A stretch of 64,000 nucleotides of DNA. Source: Ligula intestinalis (Eukaryota; Platyhelminthes; Cestoda; Diphyllobothriidea; Diphyllobothriidae). Position numbers and translations under genes: made by a program. Shown here one piece after another: positions 44,194-54,218 of the stretch (position 1 is its first letter; each line of letters opens with the position of its first letter). Under the pieces are notes generated by a model. The model searched no databases. It was not told the origin of the DNA and saw only the letters and a list, made by a program, of their open reading frames with translations. Location of the stretch: contig JAYGXS010000002.1 of assembly GCA_036362985.1 (NCBI GenBank), forward strand, positions 85,180,443 to 85,244,442, in the 5' to 3' direction.

Positions 44194-44232
44194 CCTGACG
44201 TTTTGGATTCTGTAGAGAATCCTTAATCATAG
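44194..44232 (-). ncRNA. Hammerhead-like motif downstream of PLE-1
   Basis: On minus: CTATGATTAAGGATTC-TCTACA-GAATCC-AAAACGTC-A. Stem II is a perfect six-pair hairpin; the CTGATGA box is CTATGAT and GAAA is AAAA, so it is decayed. The tail GAAGATAAAACCC..GCATCTTCTTCTTC matches the other units. It lies 180 bases 3' of PLE-1 in the same orientation. Confidence 0.55.
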
Positions 44233-44412
44233 GTGACCGTAGGATAGTCTGTGCTATGCACGGATAGGGGTGAAACATGCACAGATTGCACGGTATTTAT
44301 AGTTCGGAGCGGTGTTCCGCATGCGTACTGTAATTATCCACTCCTGTAGCCACCGTTAGGATGTTTACTGGTGCAGTGATGGCTTGAGACTTCGCATTCA
44401 ACTCATTAATTG

Positions 44413-45257
44413 TCATAAATTCCTTGTCCGTGTCGGATTCGGGCTTGGTAATTGCGCGACAATTATACGCGCTGTCTGAGAGTTTTTGCTGGGTCCCGCT
44501 CTTCCCACGTGACTGCGTCTCTTGCTCAGGCCATTACTCAGTACGCAGTATGGGAACGCCAACTCGATGCGATTGTTGATGGACTGGGGGGAGCTGAGAA
44601 CCATGAATCGAGCCTGCTTGTACTTACTTGACTCGAGCAGCTCGCGGCTCACGCGGTTATTCCCTCTTGCGAAGATTTCGGCCTCGTTGAACTTGAAAAT
44701 GTGGCCGGGTCCCGTCGAGTGTGCTGCAACCTGGGATTTATCGTCCTTCTTCCTCACCGCCGCTACGTGCTCGGCCATTCGTGTCTTGAGTAATGCTCCG
44801 GTTTCTACGACGTGGTTTCTTTGACCACAACTGCACCAGATCTGCTGAACGACTCCAGCCGTCCCCGGCCGTGGTAGTGGGTTTTTCAGTCTCATGACCC
44901 GGCGCCTGTTAGTTACTTCTGCCCTCTGCGTAACTCCAAGTGGGGTGAGCAGGTGGCCAAATGCTACCGATACATTCTTCACCTACGGTAGAACTCGCCA
45001 AAGTTTTGGGTCAGTTGGATTTGTTTTCTTGCCTCGTCTGCGCATGCACTGGTCGACAAAATTGTGCGGGTAACCATTCATTCTCAGTGCCCGTTGAAGA
45101 TATTGTAATTCAGCAAGTTTGTCTTCCACTTCGCTGCAATGCGTCTCAACGCGCCGGTATAGCACTCTTAAGCAGCTGCGTTTACAACTGGTCGGGTGGT
45201 TGCTGCTGAAGTTCAGGACTTGCACAGTGTTGGTCGCTTTCCTAAACACTTTAATTT
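44413..45257 (-). pseudogene. Penelope-like element GIY-YIG region (PLE-1)
   Basis: Minus frames 45249-44983 and 44982-44413 are contiguous apart from one stop (at 44983-44985). They read SNHPTSCKRSCLRVLYRRVE, KLAELQYLQRALRMNGYP, then VVQQIWCSCGQRNHVVETGA, LLKTRMAEH, HSTGPGHIFKFNEAEIFARG and RVSRELLES. The last blocks are the GIY-YIG endonuclease of PLEs, but the signature GIY/YIG positions read GVV and HVV, indicating loss of function. No RT is present because the copy stops at about 45257 where RTE-1 begins. Confidence 0.85.
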
Positions 45258-47391
45258 TTAGGCCGCCACCCTCTTTGCGACCCCAAGCGGTTGTTACAGG
45301 AACAGAAAATTATAGCACGCATGTGGATGACCGGTACGACCTACAAATACCGTGCAATCTGTGCATGTCTCACACCATTCTACAGTGACTGGATCAGCGG
45401 AAGAACCTTGCAGGTATCGGCTGAGACGACTCGAGCCAGGTCCCGAAACGATGCCTCCTTCCGCCAACTTCGAAAGCTGGCAGCAAAGTCGGCTACAGAT
45501 GACCGGCAGAAGTATTGGTTCGAAACGGCGACTTCTATGGAGCAGGCTTCTAATGCTGGTGACACCCGAAAATTGTACCAAATCATACGCCAGGTTAGTG
45601 GTAAGCCCCCGGCACTCTGTGATTCTGTTCGCGATGTGAATGGAGGATTTATTGCCAACAACTCGGCCAAGGTCGATCGCTGGCGTGAACACTTCGAGCA
45701 CCTACTTAACTCTGACGAACAACCCATCACACCCTCCCTCTCCTCCACAGCGGAGTTTCAATCCTCTCCTGCCTACGCAGTGTCGTGTGACATCCCTTCC
45801 GAAGACGAAGTTACCAATGCAATGCAGAGGCTACGCAACAACAAGGCATGCGGAGAGGACGGTATTCCTGCAGAAATCTACCACTTCTGTGTCGACACTC
45901 TGGCTCCTCGGCACCATGAGGTGATTGTACAGGCGTGGCGAGAAGAGACCGTTCCCCATGACTGGGGCTCAGGTATCCTTGTACCTGTCCACAAGAAGAG
46001 AGATACGACAAAATGCGAGAACTACCGTGGCATAAGTCTTATCGATGTTGCTGCAAAGATCTTCGCGGTTGTTCTTCTCAGGCGCTTTCAGTCTGTACGT
46101 GACTCCAGGACACAACCCAACCAAGCCGGATTCCGAGCTGGGCGTGGATGTGCGGATCAAATATTCACACTGAGGCGCACTCTAGAATTCCGCCATAACT
46201 ACCAACAACCGACGGCCGTTTGCTCCGTCGACTTTACCACCGCATTCGATTCTATCCGTCGTTAGTCCCTGTGGCGGATAATGGAACTGGATGGAGTACC
46301 AACCAAACTCATTGCGATGATTAAGGCCTACTATCGGTCTACCACCGCACGAGTCCTGGTCCACAACGATCTCTCTCAGTCGTTTGATATCCGGTCTGGT
46401 GTCCGACAGGGCTTCGTCCTTTCGCCCATTCAGTTTAACTACGTCATTGACTGGATTCTCGGCAAAGCCCTACATGAAGAGGACGGTGTTAAACTTGCAC
46501 CCGGACGCCGACTAACTGATCTTGACTACGCCGATGATATTGCGCTGTTAGCCTCAAGCTTTGATGGTCTACAGTCAGTAGTGTCGCGGTTAAATGAGAT
46601 CGCTATGTCGATAGGCGTGTCCATAAATTCCGGAAAGACGAAGTTGTTCTCGAGCTGCAGGAAAAAGCACCTTTGGTGATTGATGGCCATCAACTTGAAA
46701 AAATAGACAGCTTTAAATACCTCGGGGCGAGGCTGCTACCGAATGGGCAGAGCAAGGACGACATTGTCTCCCGTATCGATGCTGCTCGCTGGGTTTTCTC
46801 AATCCTTCGAAAGCGCCTATGGATCCGACGTGACATCTCCATCGCCACGAAGATTCGTGTATACCGTGCATCCATCCGGTCAGTCCTCCTCTATGGATAT
46901 GAATGCTGGGCTGTACGCGCTGAAGATGAGCGAAGACTAGAGGTCTGAACACCATTGCCTGAGGACGTTCCTGCGAGTTAATCATAGCGACTTCATCTCA
47001 AATGAGACAGTCCTCATCCGCTGCGATCGTATCACGAGGATATCTCAGGCCATTCAAAAAAGGCGACTGAGGTGGTTTGGACACGTTCTCCGTCGTCCGC
47101 CTCATGAGTTTACCTATGCTGCGCTCGACCCGGCACCGCAGCCCACCTGGAAACGTAGAAGAGGAGGGCAACTGAAGACTTGGCTAGACACCGTCTGTCA
47201 AGACATGGAAGCAGTTCTTGGACCTTCTATTTTCGGCCTCCGTCGCTGGAGAAGGGACTGAGTGGAGCTTTCGAGATCCGCTGCCACCAATCGCCACGCA
47301 TGGAGAGGTACCGTTCGTGACATCATTGAGGCCGGCTAGATCAGGCATGATCACAGCCGTAACAAGTACAAGTACCATTCTACAATTGCCT
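45258..47391 (+). pseudogene. RTE-like LINE reverse transcriptase (RTE copy 1)
   Basis: Best RT in the window. The frame 45291-46265 covers the linker and fingers (CENYRGISLIDVAAKIFAVV, QAGFRAGRGCADQIFTLRRT, motif A VDFTTAFDSIRR). A TAG at 46266 interrupts; 46281-46679 continues with SGVRQGFVLSPIQFNYVID and intact YADDIALLASSF. Frameshifts near 46660 and 46945 lead to FKYLGARLLPNGQSKDDIVS, RLRWFGHVLRRPPHE and GGQLKTWLDTVCQDMEAV, ending near 47330 with HAWRGTVRDIIEAG. The endonuclease is missing (5' truncation at the PLE-1 junction). Only one stop and two single-base shifts separate it from an open frame, so the insertion is relatively young. Confidence 0.92.
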
Positions 47392-47427
47392 TTGATTGAG
47401 GAGTATCGACAAAAGCCGAAAAGTCGG
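47392..47427 (+). ncRNA. Degenerate hammerhead-like motif at RTE-1 3' end
   Basis: TTGATTGAGGAGTATCGACA then AAAGCCGAAAAGTCGGG, followed by the family tail GAGAATAAAACCC..CCAGTGATCGCATCTTCT. The tail identifies it as a PLE terminal unit although the CTGATGA box is lost. It directly follows the RTE 3' end. Confidence 0.4.
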
Positions 47428-47489
47428 GAGAATAAAACCCTCTTTCCAGTGATCGCATCTTCTACTGAACTCATTAAATTCCACTAGGG

Positions 47490-48600
47490 AAATTCTATCA
47501 TATTTTTGCACAAGAATCAGGATATTGTGGGCTGATTTGACTGCATAACTTACCTGGTATTACCATTTGTCCCGGTCAAACTAGCTCCAAGTGGACGAAC
47601 TTGAGCAGAACACGGTGATAGGAAAGATTTGCATCATTTAAAAATAATTCACAGGCATGAAGATGGGGCAGAAGCTCTTAGCCACCAACCGCCAAATTAT
47701 AAGGTACACGCTTGCCGAACAGCAAGGTCGTCTAATTGAAAGCGTTGCCGATTGTTCCGGCAGTTTATTGCCTCTGCAGTGGTTGAACCTTCTTCACTAG
47801 AGTTTCAACCCGATAAAAATCTCAATGTAAGTTTTCTCTACTTTTTTGTTTAATAATCAGCTCTTAGTTTGGCTTCTCATATGTACGCTTAGCCTAGAAT
47901 GCTTTCTTAGGAGCACAGCCAATTTTCATCTTCGCCGGCCGGTGCAAACAGAGAGATCAGGTGACTCCGTGTGCTCTTGACAGTGGTCAATATATTGCCC
48001 AGCCATTACTGTTATGAATTCAAAACAGATAGTAGTTTTTAGGCAGAATGTTGTATAGACAAAACAGAAGGCTGTCCGTAAGTAGAAGGTGTGTCCAGAA
48101 TGAGGGAACCGTTTTGTTACCTAAGGGAGCTTTATGGTGGGGCTTAAAAGTCATTGGCTGAAAGATAATGAGTCAGAATAAAGAAAGGATTTACGCTCGC
48201 CCGCGACCTTCAACGCCTTGCGAGAACGCCTTGTCCCGACATCACGTGCGGGCATACACAGCAATTTCTGTCAGGTGCTTTGTGGTATTAAAGTAGGCAA
48301 TAAAAACAGAATTAGTAGGTTTCTTGGCAGTATCCCGTCGAACGATGCCAAGCTTTAAGTTTATGATTTCCTAAATATGACATGGAGGCGTTGTCTACTA
48401 GTCAACTGGTAAGTTAAAAACTTGTCCAAATATGGCCCATAACGGAACACCTACTGATAGTTGGGATGCTCAGGGAGCATGAAAAGCCACACACTATGAC
48501 ATTTTACTATCGCTGGGGATGGTTACTCATCGATAGGGGGTCAAAACGGTATTATGGTACGACAAATATTCACGAATCGAGGCAAATTTTCGCATCCTAG
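47490..48600. other. No recognisable gene
   Basis: AT-rich; no long frame, repeat or RNA feature noticed. Confidence 0.4.
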
Positions 48601-48654
48601 GTATGTGTACAGATTAAGAAGTCGTTTTGATCACCAGAATTGTAGTTTTATTTG

Positions 48655-48691
48655 TCTGAGCTTTCGAACTCTTGCAGGAGTCCATCATCAG
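48655..48691 (-). ncRNA. Hammerhead-like ribozyme motif, best conserved
   Basis: On minus: CTGATGA-T-GGACTC-CTGCAA-GAGTTC-GAAAGCTC-A. Both catalytic boxes are perfect, stem II has six pairs (one G-U), and the sequence between GAA and the cleavage C is the palindrome AGCT. The cleavage triplet would be CTC, which fits NUH. The family tail with AATAAAA follows to about 48615. Confidence 0.65.
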
Positions 48692-48697
48692 AGATAA

Positions 48698-48841
48698 AAC
48701 CGTCAATGAAAGCAAGCAACATTTACAGGGGGAAGGGGCCAATCAACCGTCAACGAAAGCAAGCGACATTTACAGGGGGAAGGGACCAATTAACCATCAA
48801 CGAAAGAAAGCAACATTTACAGGGGGAGGGGCCAATTAACT
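48698..48841 (+). repeat. Tandem repeat, three ~48-bp units
   Basis: Three consecutive units of the type GTCAACGAAAGCAAGCGACA + TTTACAGGGGGAAGGG(A/G)CCAAT(C/T)AAC, starting near 48699, 48748 and 48797, with a few substitutions. It directly adjoins the hammerhead motif. Confidence 0.9.
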
Positions 48842-49200
48842 ATACATGTTGCTTGCTCAATCTACGACCAATATTGTCCAGTATCAAATAAGCTCATGCT
48901 GGTTACATCCAGTCTAAAGTTTATCACGTTACCTAACAGTCAGACGGACGGAACTGCAGATCTAACCTTCTATCTGTCCCCTACATCTTGCATAACCATC
49001 TATAGTACAGAGAACATGTTTCATGTTGCAGCGTCTGCACTAGCCAATCCGGTTGATGAGCCAGCGTGCCTCAACAACCGGCCTTCATGGATGGGAGGCA
49101 ACATTCCCTCGTCTGCCTGTTGATTTCTGAACGCCAAAATTCCTTTTTCTCGTCAATAGAAGCATACATGCGTGCCCCAGGTTCTTGTTGTAACGAACAA

Positions 49201-49358
49201 GAAGAAGACGCGATCTCTGGAACGGCAATTTTATTCTTCTGAGCTTTCGACTCCACAAGAGAAGCCATCGTCAGAGAAAGTGAGAAGACAGCTTCTCGTG
49301 TGGATTCGAAAGCTCAGAAGAATAAAATTGCCATTCCAGAGATCGCGTCTTCTTCTTA
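49201..49358. repeat. Palindrome of hammerhead terminal units
   Basis: GAAGAAGACGCGATCTCTGG at 49201 is inverted at 49358 (CCAGAGATCGCGTCTTCTTC); the arms, about 64 bases, are about 95% identical. The left arm holds a good hammerhead-like core, the right arm a decayed one (GAAAGCTCAG kept near 49309-49318). Confidence 0.85.
49238..49274 (-). ncRNA. Hammerhead-like ribozyme motif
   Basis: On minus: CTGACGA-T-GGCTTC-TCTTGT-GGAGTC-GAAAGCTC-A. Stem II can form six pairs with two G-U. As at 48655, the palindrome AGCT occupies the stem III position. Confidence 0.62.
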
Positions 49359-49749
49359 ACATTCCTTCGTCTGTCTGCTAAGAGCTGGCCGGTTAAGTCC
49401 AGTTTAAGACTGAATATCAGTAATCTATCCTCATCTACAATTTCTGTCTGCCGGAACACTACTCGCTGCCAAAGCCTTGACGCTTAGCGTGAACGAAAAT
49501 CTACGTCAGGAGGTCATTTTTTTGAGGTCCATGTGTGCTTCGGCAGGCTTAAGGTGAATTCGGTTACTTACGTGTGCATCTGTTCTAAGTGATTATACTT
49601 ATAGTATACTATCTACTGGCCTTAGTAAGCATGATTGCTAGGAATAAGCACTGTTAGCATAGGCACGTATCCATAGCAGCAGTATTTTAGTCCGTACATA
49701 ATAGAAACGTACACAGCTCGATGGAAACCAAGGCAAACGCTGCTGTGCT

Positions 49750-50345
49750 CGGGGCCCCAAGCATGTACTTATACGAAATAACGAAACTCAGTCACACTCC
49801 TTGTTGAAACCAAGGGAATATGAGCCCTAGCGTTGGCTTAATCAGCGTCATCTCTGACGGATGGTGGCGTCAGTGCCAGCGCCGAGATTGAGGGGATATG
49901 AACTCAGTGCTGACTTTAAGCAGCGTCACTTCTGACTTACAAAACATTCAGTAATAGTACCAGCAAATACTATCACTCACCTACATCCTAGAAAATAGTA
50001 TCAGAAGTAGCAGTATTGATAGTAGCAGTACCAGTCCTGGCTTACTCAAGTCTGGATGGACACCTATTATAGGTGAGTAAGGGCAGACAGTGCAGTAGTA
50101 CCCGCGCAAATTCTGCCGTCACTGAAGACTAATTAAGGCGGTGTTTCAGGCTGCATTGGAGAAAGTGGCTTCCGCCCGAAGCCTGCTTCAGTCATCTCGA
50201 CTTCACTCTTGTCACCAGTCAAAGCGATCAGAGTTAGAGTGAGGTAGACACTTGCGCATTTTATTTCACTATAATTTCGTATTTAGCTCTATTACTGTCT
50301 CTGCTCTTGGTGGACTTCATCGAAATCGATGGTCAAACTACACAC
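49750..50345 (+). repeat. Dispersed repeat family R, copy 2
   Basis: Aligns with 3405-3930 (see there). It additionally contains a local duplication of the GGGATATGA..TCAGCGTCA part (near 49825 and 49893). Ends after GTGGACTTCATCGAAATCGA near 50310. Confidence 0.65.
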
Positions 50346-50424
50346 ACAGAGAGACAGTTCTAAGTGGTAGTAGACTTGCGTTGCATCTATCGCACTCTCT
50401 CCCTCTCCTCCACCCCTGCACAGT

Positions 50425-50585
50425 ATCATGATCACGTCAAGAAGACCGGAGGCGGGAGAGGGCATGATTGGCTGGCGCGACCGGAGCAGCCGCCGCACCT
50501 GGCTCGGGTGCCACGGGCTGGGAGTACCATTAAGGCCACATAAAGAATAAGCCATTGCAGCTTGACTCGCAGTCTTACAGTCAGC
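50425..50585 (-). repeat. R-related block, minus orientation
   Basis: On minus: AAGCTGCAATGGCT..TTCTTTATGTGGCC, GGTCGCGCCAGCC and CCGGTCTTCTTGAC, matching 37100-37240 and 38240-38385. Confidence 0.65.
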
Positions 50586-50589
50586 CCTA

Positions 50590-51260
50590 ATATAACAACT
50601 CAATGGCGACCTCATTCATAGTTTTGTTGAAAATAATAGAAGGACCTTTAATTAGGCTAAGTTTTAATACTACAGGATACAGCCAGTGAACCGGTTTACA
50701 AATGATGGGATATTGCCACAATGACTGACTATATTTTAAAGGCCAGTGCTGAAAAATTATGCCAACTGACCGTCACGAAATGCAGACACTCAAAAACGTG
50801 GTGTCAGAGGACAACCTGGGAGGACTGGACTGTACCTAGAGGCCAAGGCAATTATAGAGGGCGTGGCAGCTTTTTAAAAAATCTTCTGTCATAAATTATG
50901 ATGCTTCCAAATCGCTCACTAATGGATTCAGTGAGAATACGTTTGGTTGTAGTACATGCTTAACAAGGCATATATTTAACCCCATGACCGTTTAAATCCA
51001 AGGGCTTAATGAAACGTTTGCAAAAATAAGAATGTGCGCGCTAAAAGGCCTCGAAATGTTTATGCAATAAAGCAGCTGGTTACTCAGCCCATAAGATATG
51101 AAACGTTATTGCGTAACCCTGACGTTCATGGTCCGCACCTGCCACCTTCTACAAATTTACATCAAATTACTGAAGTACAACTCCTGCTCCCTATTTACTT
51201 GTCTGCACGGAAATCACCTGCCGTATTTCGGCCCTGGGAATATTCTACTAGCGCCCTGTA
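50590..51260. other. No recognisable gene
   Basis: No protein-like frame or repeat noticed. Confidence 0.4.
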
Positions 51261-51267
51261 CCAGCAG

Positions 51268-51510
51268 TCCCGGGAACCACAACAGACGCGTCTACGTCGC
51301 GTTCCCACCCGCTCTCACGGTGGCCAAGGTCTGCTATGCCAATCTCTCTACGATGGATCTATCTCCCCTCCTCTCCATCTGCGTTTTTTATTGACGGAGC
51401 AGCCCTTGCCGACCATGCTGCTCCGACTCCTCCACCTCCTCGCCGCCGGGATTGTGGCCCACACGGCGGGGCTCCGGATCCAATAAAGGCTACTAGCCAG
51501 CCAACCAGCA
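51268..51510 (+). repeat. Dispersed repeat S, copy 2
   Basis: Matches 28130-28380 closely in the same orientation (GGGAACCACA, CAGACGCGTC, GCCGCCGGGATTG.GGCCCAC). The open frames over it are not conserved between the two copies. Confidence 0.75.
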
Positions 51511-51818
51511 GTCCCGATTTCTGTCTTTAGTTGCTACTTAGCTGGTTGGTTTGAAGCGATACAATCTGCATAGCCTACTATGGTCGACAAGTTCCTTTAT
51601 AACGCCGCTGGAATCGTGTACAGCTTACAAAAAAATTCGGCCACTAGCACCAGATGATCAGGGACATGGAAAATTTAATCGAATATTTTTTAATAAAATT
51701 AATTTAAAAAAACGTACTAGTTATGGGTCAGTGATTGTGGCACGTAGAAAAGTTTCCGAAGAGGAGCAATACCGCTTACTAGAAAAATAGACCGTCACGC
51801 CTTGTTGGTCCCCTGTGT

Positions 51819-52605
51819 AGCGGGCCAGGGATGTCGAGGTTGGCACACACCTAAAGGATAAGAGACCTGAAGATGGCTCTGCAGCGGAAACTCGTAGCTG
51901 GATTGATAATCATCACCCAAGCACACAAATATCAAGGCCGGAGTAGAAGGAAACGCGAATATATAGAGAGGAATCTACTAGTAATAAAGAATACGTATAG
52001 AGTAAGAAAATAATATGGGGATAGGGAACGGCGTTACACAGATACAATTCCCATATGGAGTGGAGTGTGTTCTCTTAGGTCTGATCAGTTACCGGTGGGG
52101 AATACAGTGCTGTGGGCGACTGCAGGGGCGAGACGGGAGTGCTGATATTGTGTGTGGGAAGGGGTCAGCGGCTATGAGGGGAAAGGGCACCGGTTTTTTC
52201 ACTGACACTCGTGTAGCGGGCCAGGGATGTCGAGGTTGGCACACACTTAAAGGAGTAATTCACGCATATGATTCTCCAGAAGTAACGCCGAACGGGGTTT
52301 ACAATCACCACAACATGCAATCGTAGAAAGAGATAGAAGAACTATGCGATAGTAAGAAATTAGGTCTGTTGATATAAAACTAATGGTAAACCAATAAAAA
52401 GAGTGGAAAGGATACGATACGGGGATTACCAAGGGACTGTACAAATGATCCGTTTGGAGTGAGGGGTGATCACAGAATATTAGTTAGATACCGGCGGGAG
52501 TGCAGCGCAATGGGCAACTGCGGGTGAGGGCCATGGTGGTGCTGACGCCAGGAGAGTGTGTAACGGTGACACAGGACGGCGGGAAGAGCGTGTAGCGGCG
52601 ACATG
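51819..52605 (+). repeat. Tandem duplication of a ~393-bp unit
   Basis: GTGTAGCGGGCCAGGGATGT and the following 23 bases (one mismatch) occur at 51819 and 52212. Matching landmarks at the same offset are TGATCAGTTACCGG..GGGCGACTGC near 52080 and TTAGTTAGATACCGG..GGGCAACTGC near 52480. A third start (GTGTAGCGG) occurs near 52590. Divergence between units is high except at the start. Confidence 0.75.
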
Positions 52606-52687
52606 GATTGAGGGAAAGTGGTGCCAGCAGAGGGAAAGAGAAGGAAAACCGGCATCATCACCAACAGACGTTCACACCATCCTCATC

Positions 52688-52855
52688 CGGATCCGCGCCA
52701 AAAGTGCCCTTGGTGCGTTCAAACACCCATGGTCCGGGTTGGTTCGTTACACTCGATCACCGCAGCTCCATCCTAGGGTCCGCACCAAAAGTGACGACCT
52801 TGGTGTACTTAAACAATCATTCAATTTCTTCGCTCGTTACACTTATGGTTGTAGA
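52688..52855 (+). repeat. Tandem pair of ~93-bp units
   Basis: TCCGCGCCAAAAGTG..CCTTGGTGCGTTCAAACA..TTCGTTACACT is repeated as TCCGCACCAAAAGTG..CCTTGGTGTACTTAAACA..CTCGTTACACT. Confidence 0.8.
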
Positions 52856-53333
52856 AAACCAAATATGTGGAGTACAACCGCAATACCAAAAAATAAAATC
52901 CGAAGTCATTCCATTGTATTAATTAAAACAAATTCTAAGTAATAAGTAAAGGAAAACTGATAATTCATATTCAGTCAACATGACGTGCCTTCTGTGAGTG
53001 TTTGTAAGCTGAACCTGCGCAACTTCGCCAGCAATGTTATTTCCAACTTCTATGACTGAATAAAACATTTTCTTGCATTCGAGGCCCAGGAGGCCCAGTG
53101 ATTACAGACGTAGGGCTGTTGTAAAAATAAATGCAACTTTAGTAAACACTGTTGTTATACTGCTTTTAAACTATGTTTTACCTCGCTATAAACATCTTGC
53201 ATCAATTTTCCAAGAAGAACCATGAGCCAGGTCACATGAAAAGACGGAAGAATCTGGGTCTCGCCATCACGACCAGCAATAAAGTTGACCGAGGCGAGAT
53301 TGAGTGAAGCCAAGAACATGGCGATGATGAACA

Positions 53334-54200
53334 CAAATTTCGTGAGTCCATTCAACAAATTGGATGAACTCAAACTGGCCGTGGATCATGTTCGATCTGA
53401 CCTGATAGCGCTAACTTAAACATGGTTAACTGAGCAGATAGCAGATGCAGAGGTCAGGCTGGAAGGATTTCAGCTTATCCGCATGGACGGAACCAGACGT
53501 ATGGGTGGGAGAATCGTGGTGTTCATACGATATGGTATCAACTATGTACCGGATAGTTTGTCATCACACAGGAACAATTCCTGTGAAATAGTTAGTTGGA
53601 AACTGAGAGTACTAAACCAACCTCACCTCCATATTGCTCTGGTATACAGACCACCAGGACAAAGGACGGAAGCGGACGATGCACTTAGCTCTGAAGTAAA
53701 AGAGATCTGTCGTAGCAAAAATGTCTCAATACTCGGGGATTTAAACTCTCCAGACATTGATTGGGAATTTATGCACAGCTCGATATCTAAGGAATCATTC
53801 GAACAAAAACCGCTTCATTTGGTAAATGGCGAATTTACTTCCCAGTAGGTCACAATAGACAGGCGGTTCCAAGGGGGTCAACTATCTAGCTGTCTGGATC
53901 TCGTCATTGTTAGCGATTAAAACTTTATCCTAGAATTAAATACTCAGACCCCTTTTGGTCAAAGTGATCATTGGGTTCTTGTCTGAGATTACAGTCATTT
54001 CTCGGTACCCATCGCTCGCGCAATAAAGGAAAGGACTGTATGGAAAGGAGATTATGATAAAATTAAAGGACAACTAAGAGTGAATGACTGGAATCTTGCG
54101 TAAATGTCCGACTCGAAGGGTGCCTGGTGTTTCTTTAGTAACATAACTCAGAAACTAGTAGAGGAATTGTGTCCGCTTACTTCAAGACGCCTTAGGAAAC
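53334..54200 (+). pseudogene. APE endonuclease of LINE B, catalytic Glu codon is TAA
   Basis: Reads NTNFVSPFNKLDELKLAVDH..LIALT, then TAA (53417-53419), TWLTEQIADAEVRLEGFQLI, LVYRPPGQ, SILGDLNSPDIDW and, after two stops, SCLDLVIVSD and FGQSDHWVL. In the family the residue after T in the ITETW motif is the catalytic Glu; GAA to TAA is one base. Other stops occur at 53847, 53918 and beyond. The catalytic Asp/Asn and His motifs are otherwise recognisable. Confidence 0.85.
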
Positions 54201-54218
54201 CCCATAGCTGACGCTAAG

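Noticed and set aside
44413..44982. Host nuclease gene
   Set aside because: The GIY-YIG domain has the PLE-type surroundings, mutated signature residues and an adjacent hammerhead unit.
45291..46265. Functional endonuclease-reverse transcriptase gene
   Set aside because: The next codon is TAG within motif A surroundings, with two later frameshifts and no endonuclease domain.
48698..48841. CRISPR-like array or protein repeat
   Set aside because: Units are contiguous without unique spacers and the coding potential is incidental; it is a plain tandem repeat.
53155..53373. Minus-strand gene with membrane-like peptide
   Set aside because: It overlaps the LINE B endonuclease start in antisense and has no support.
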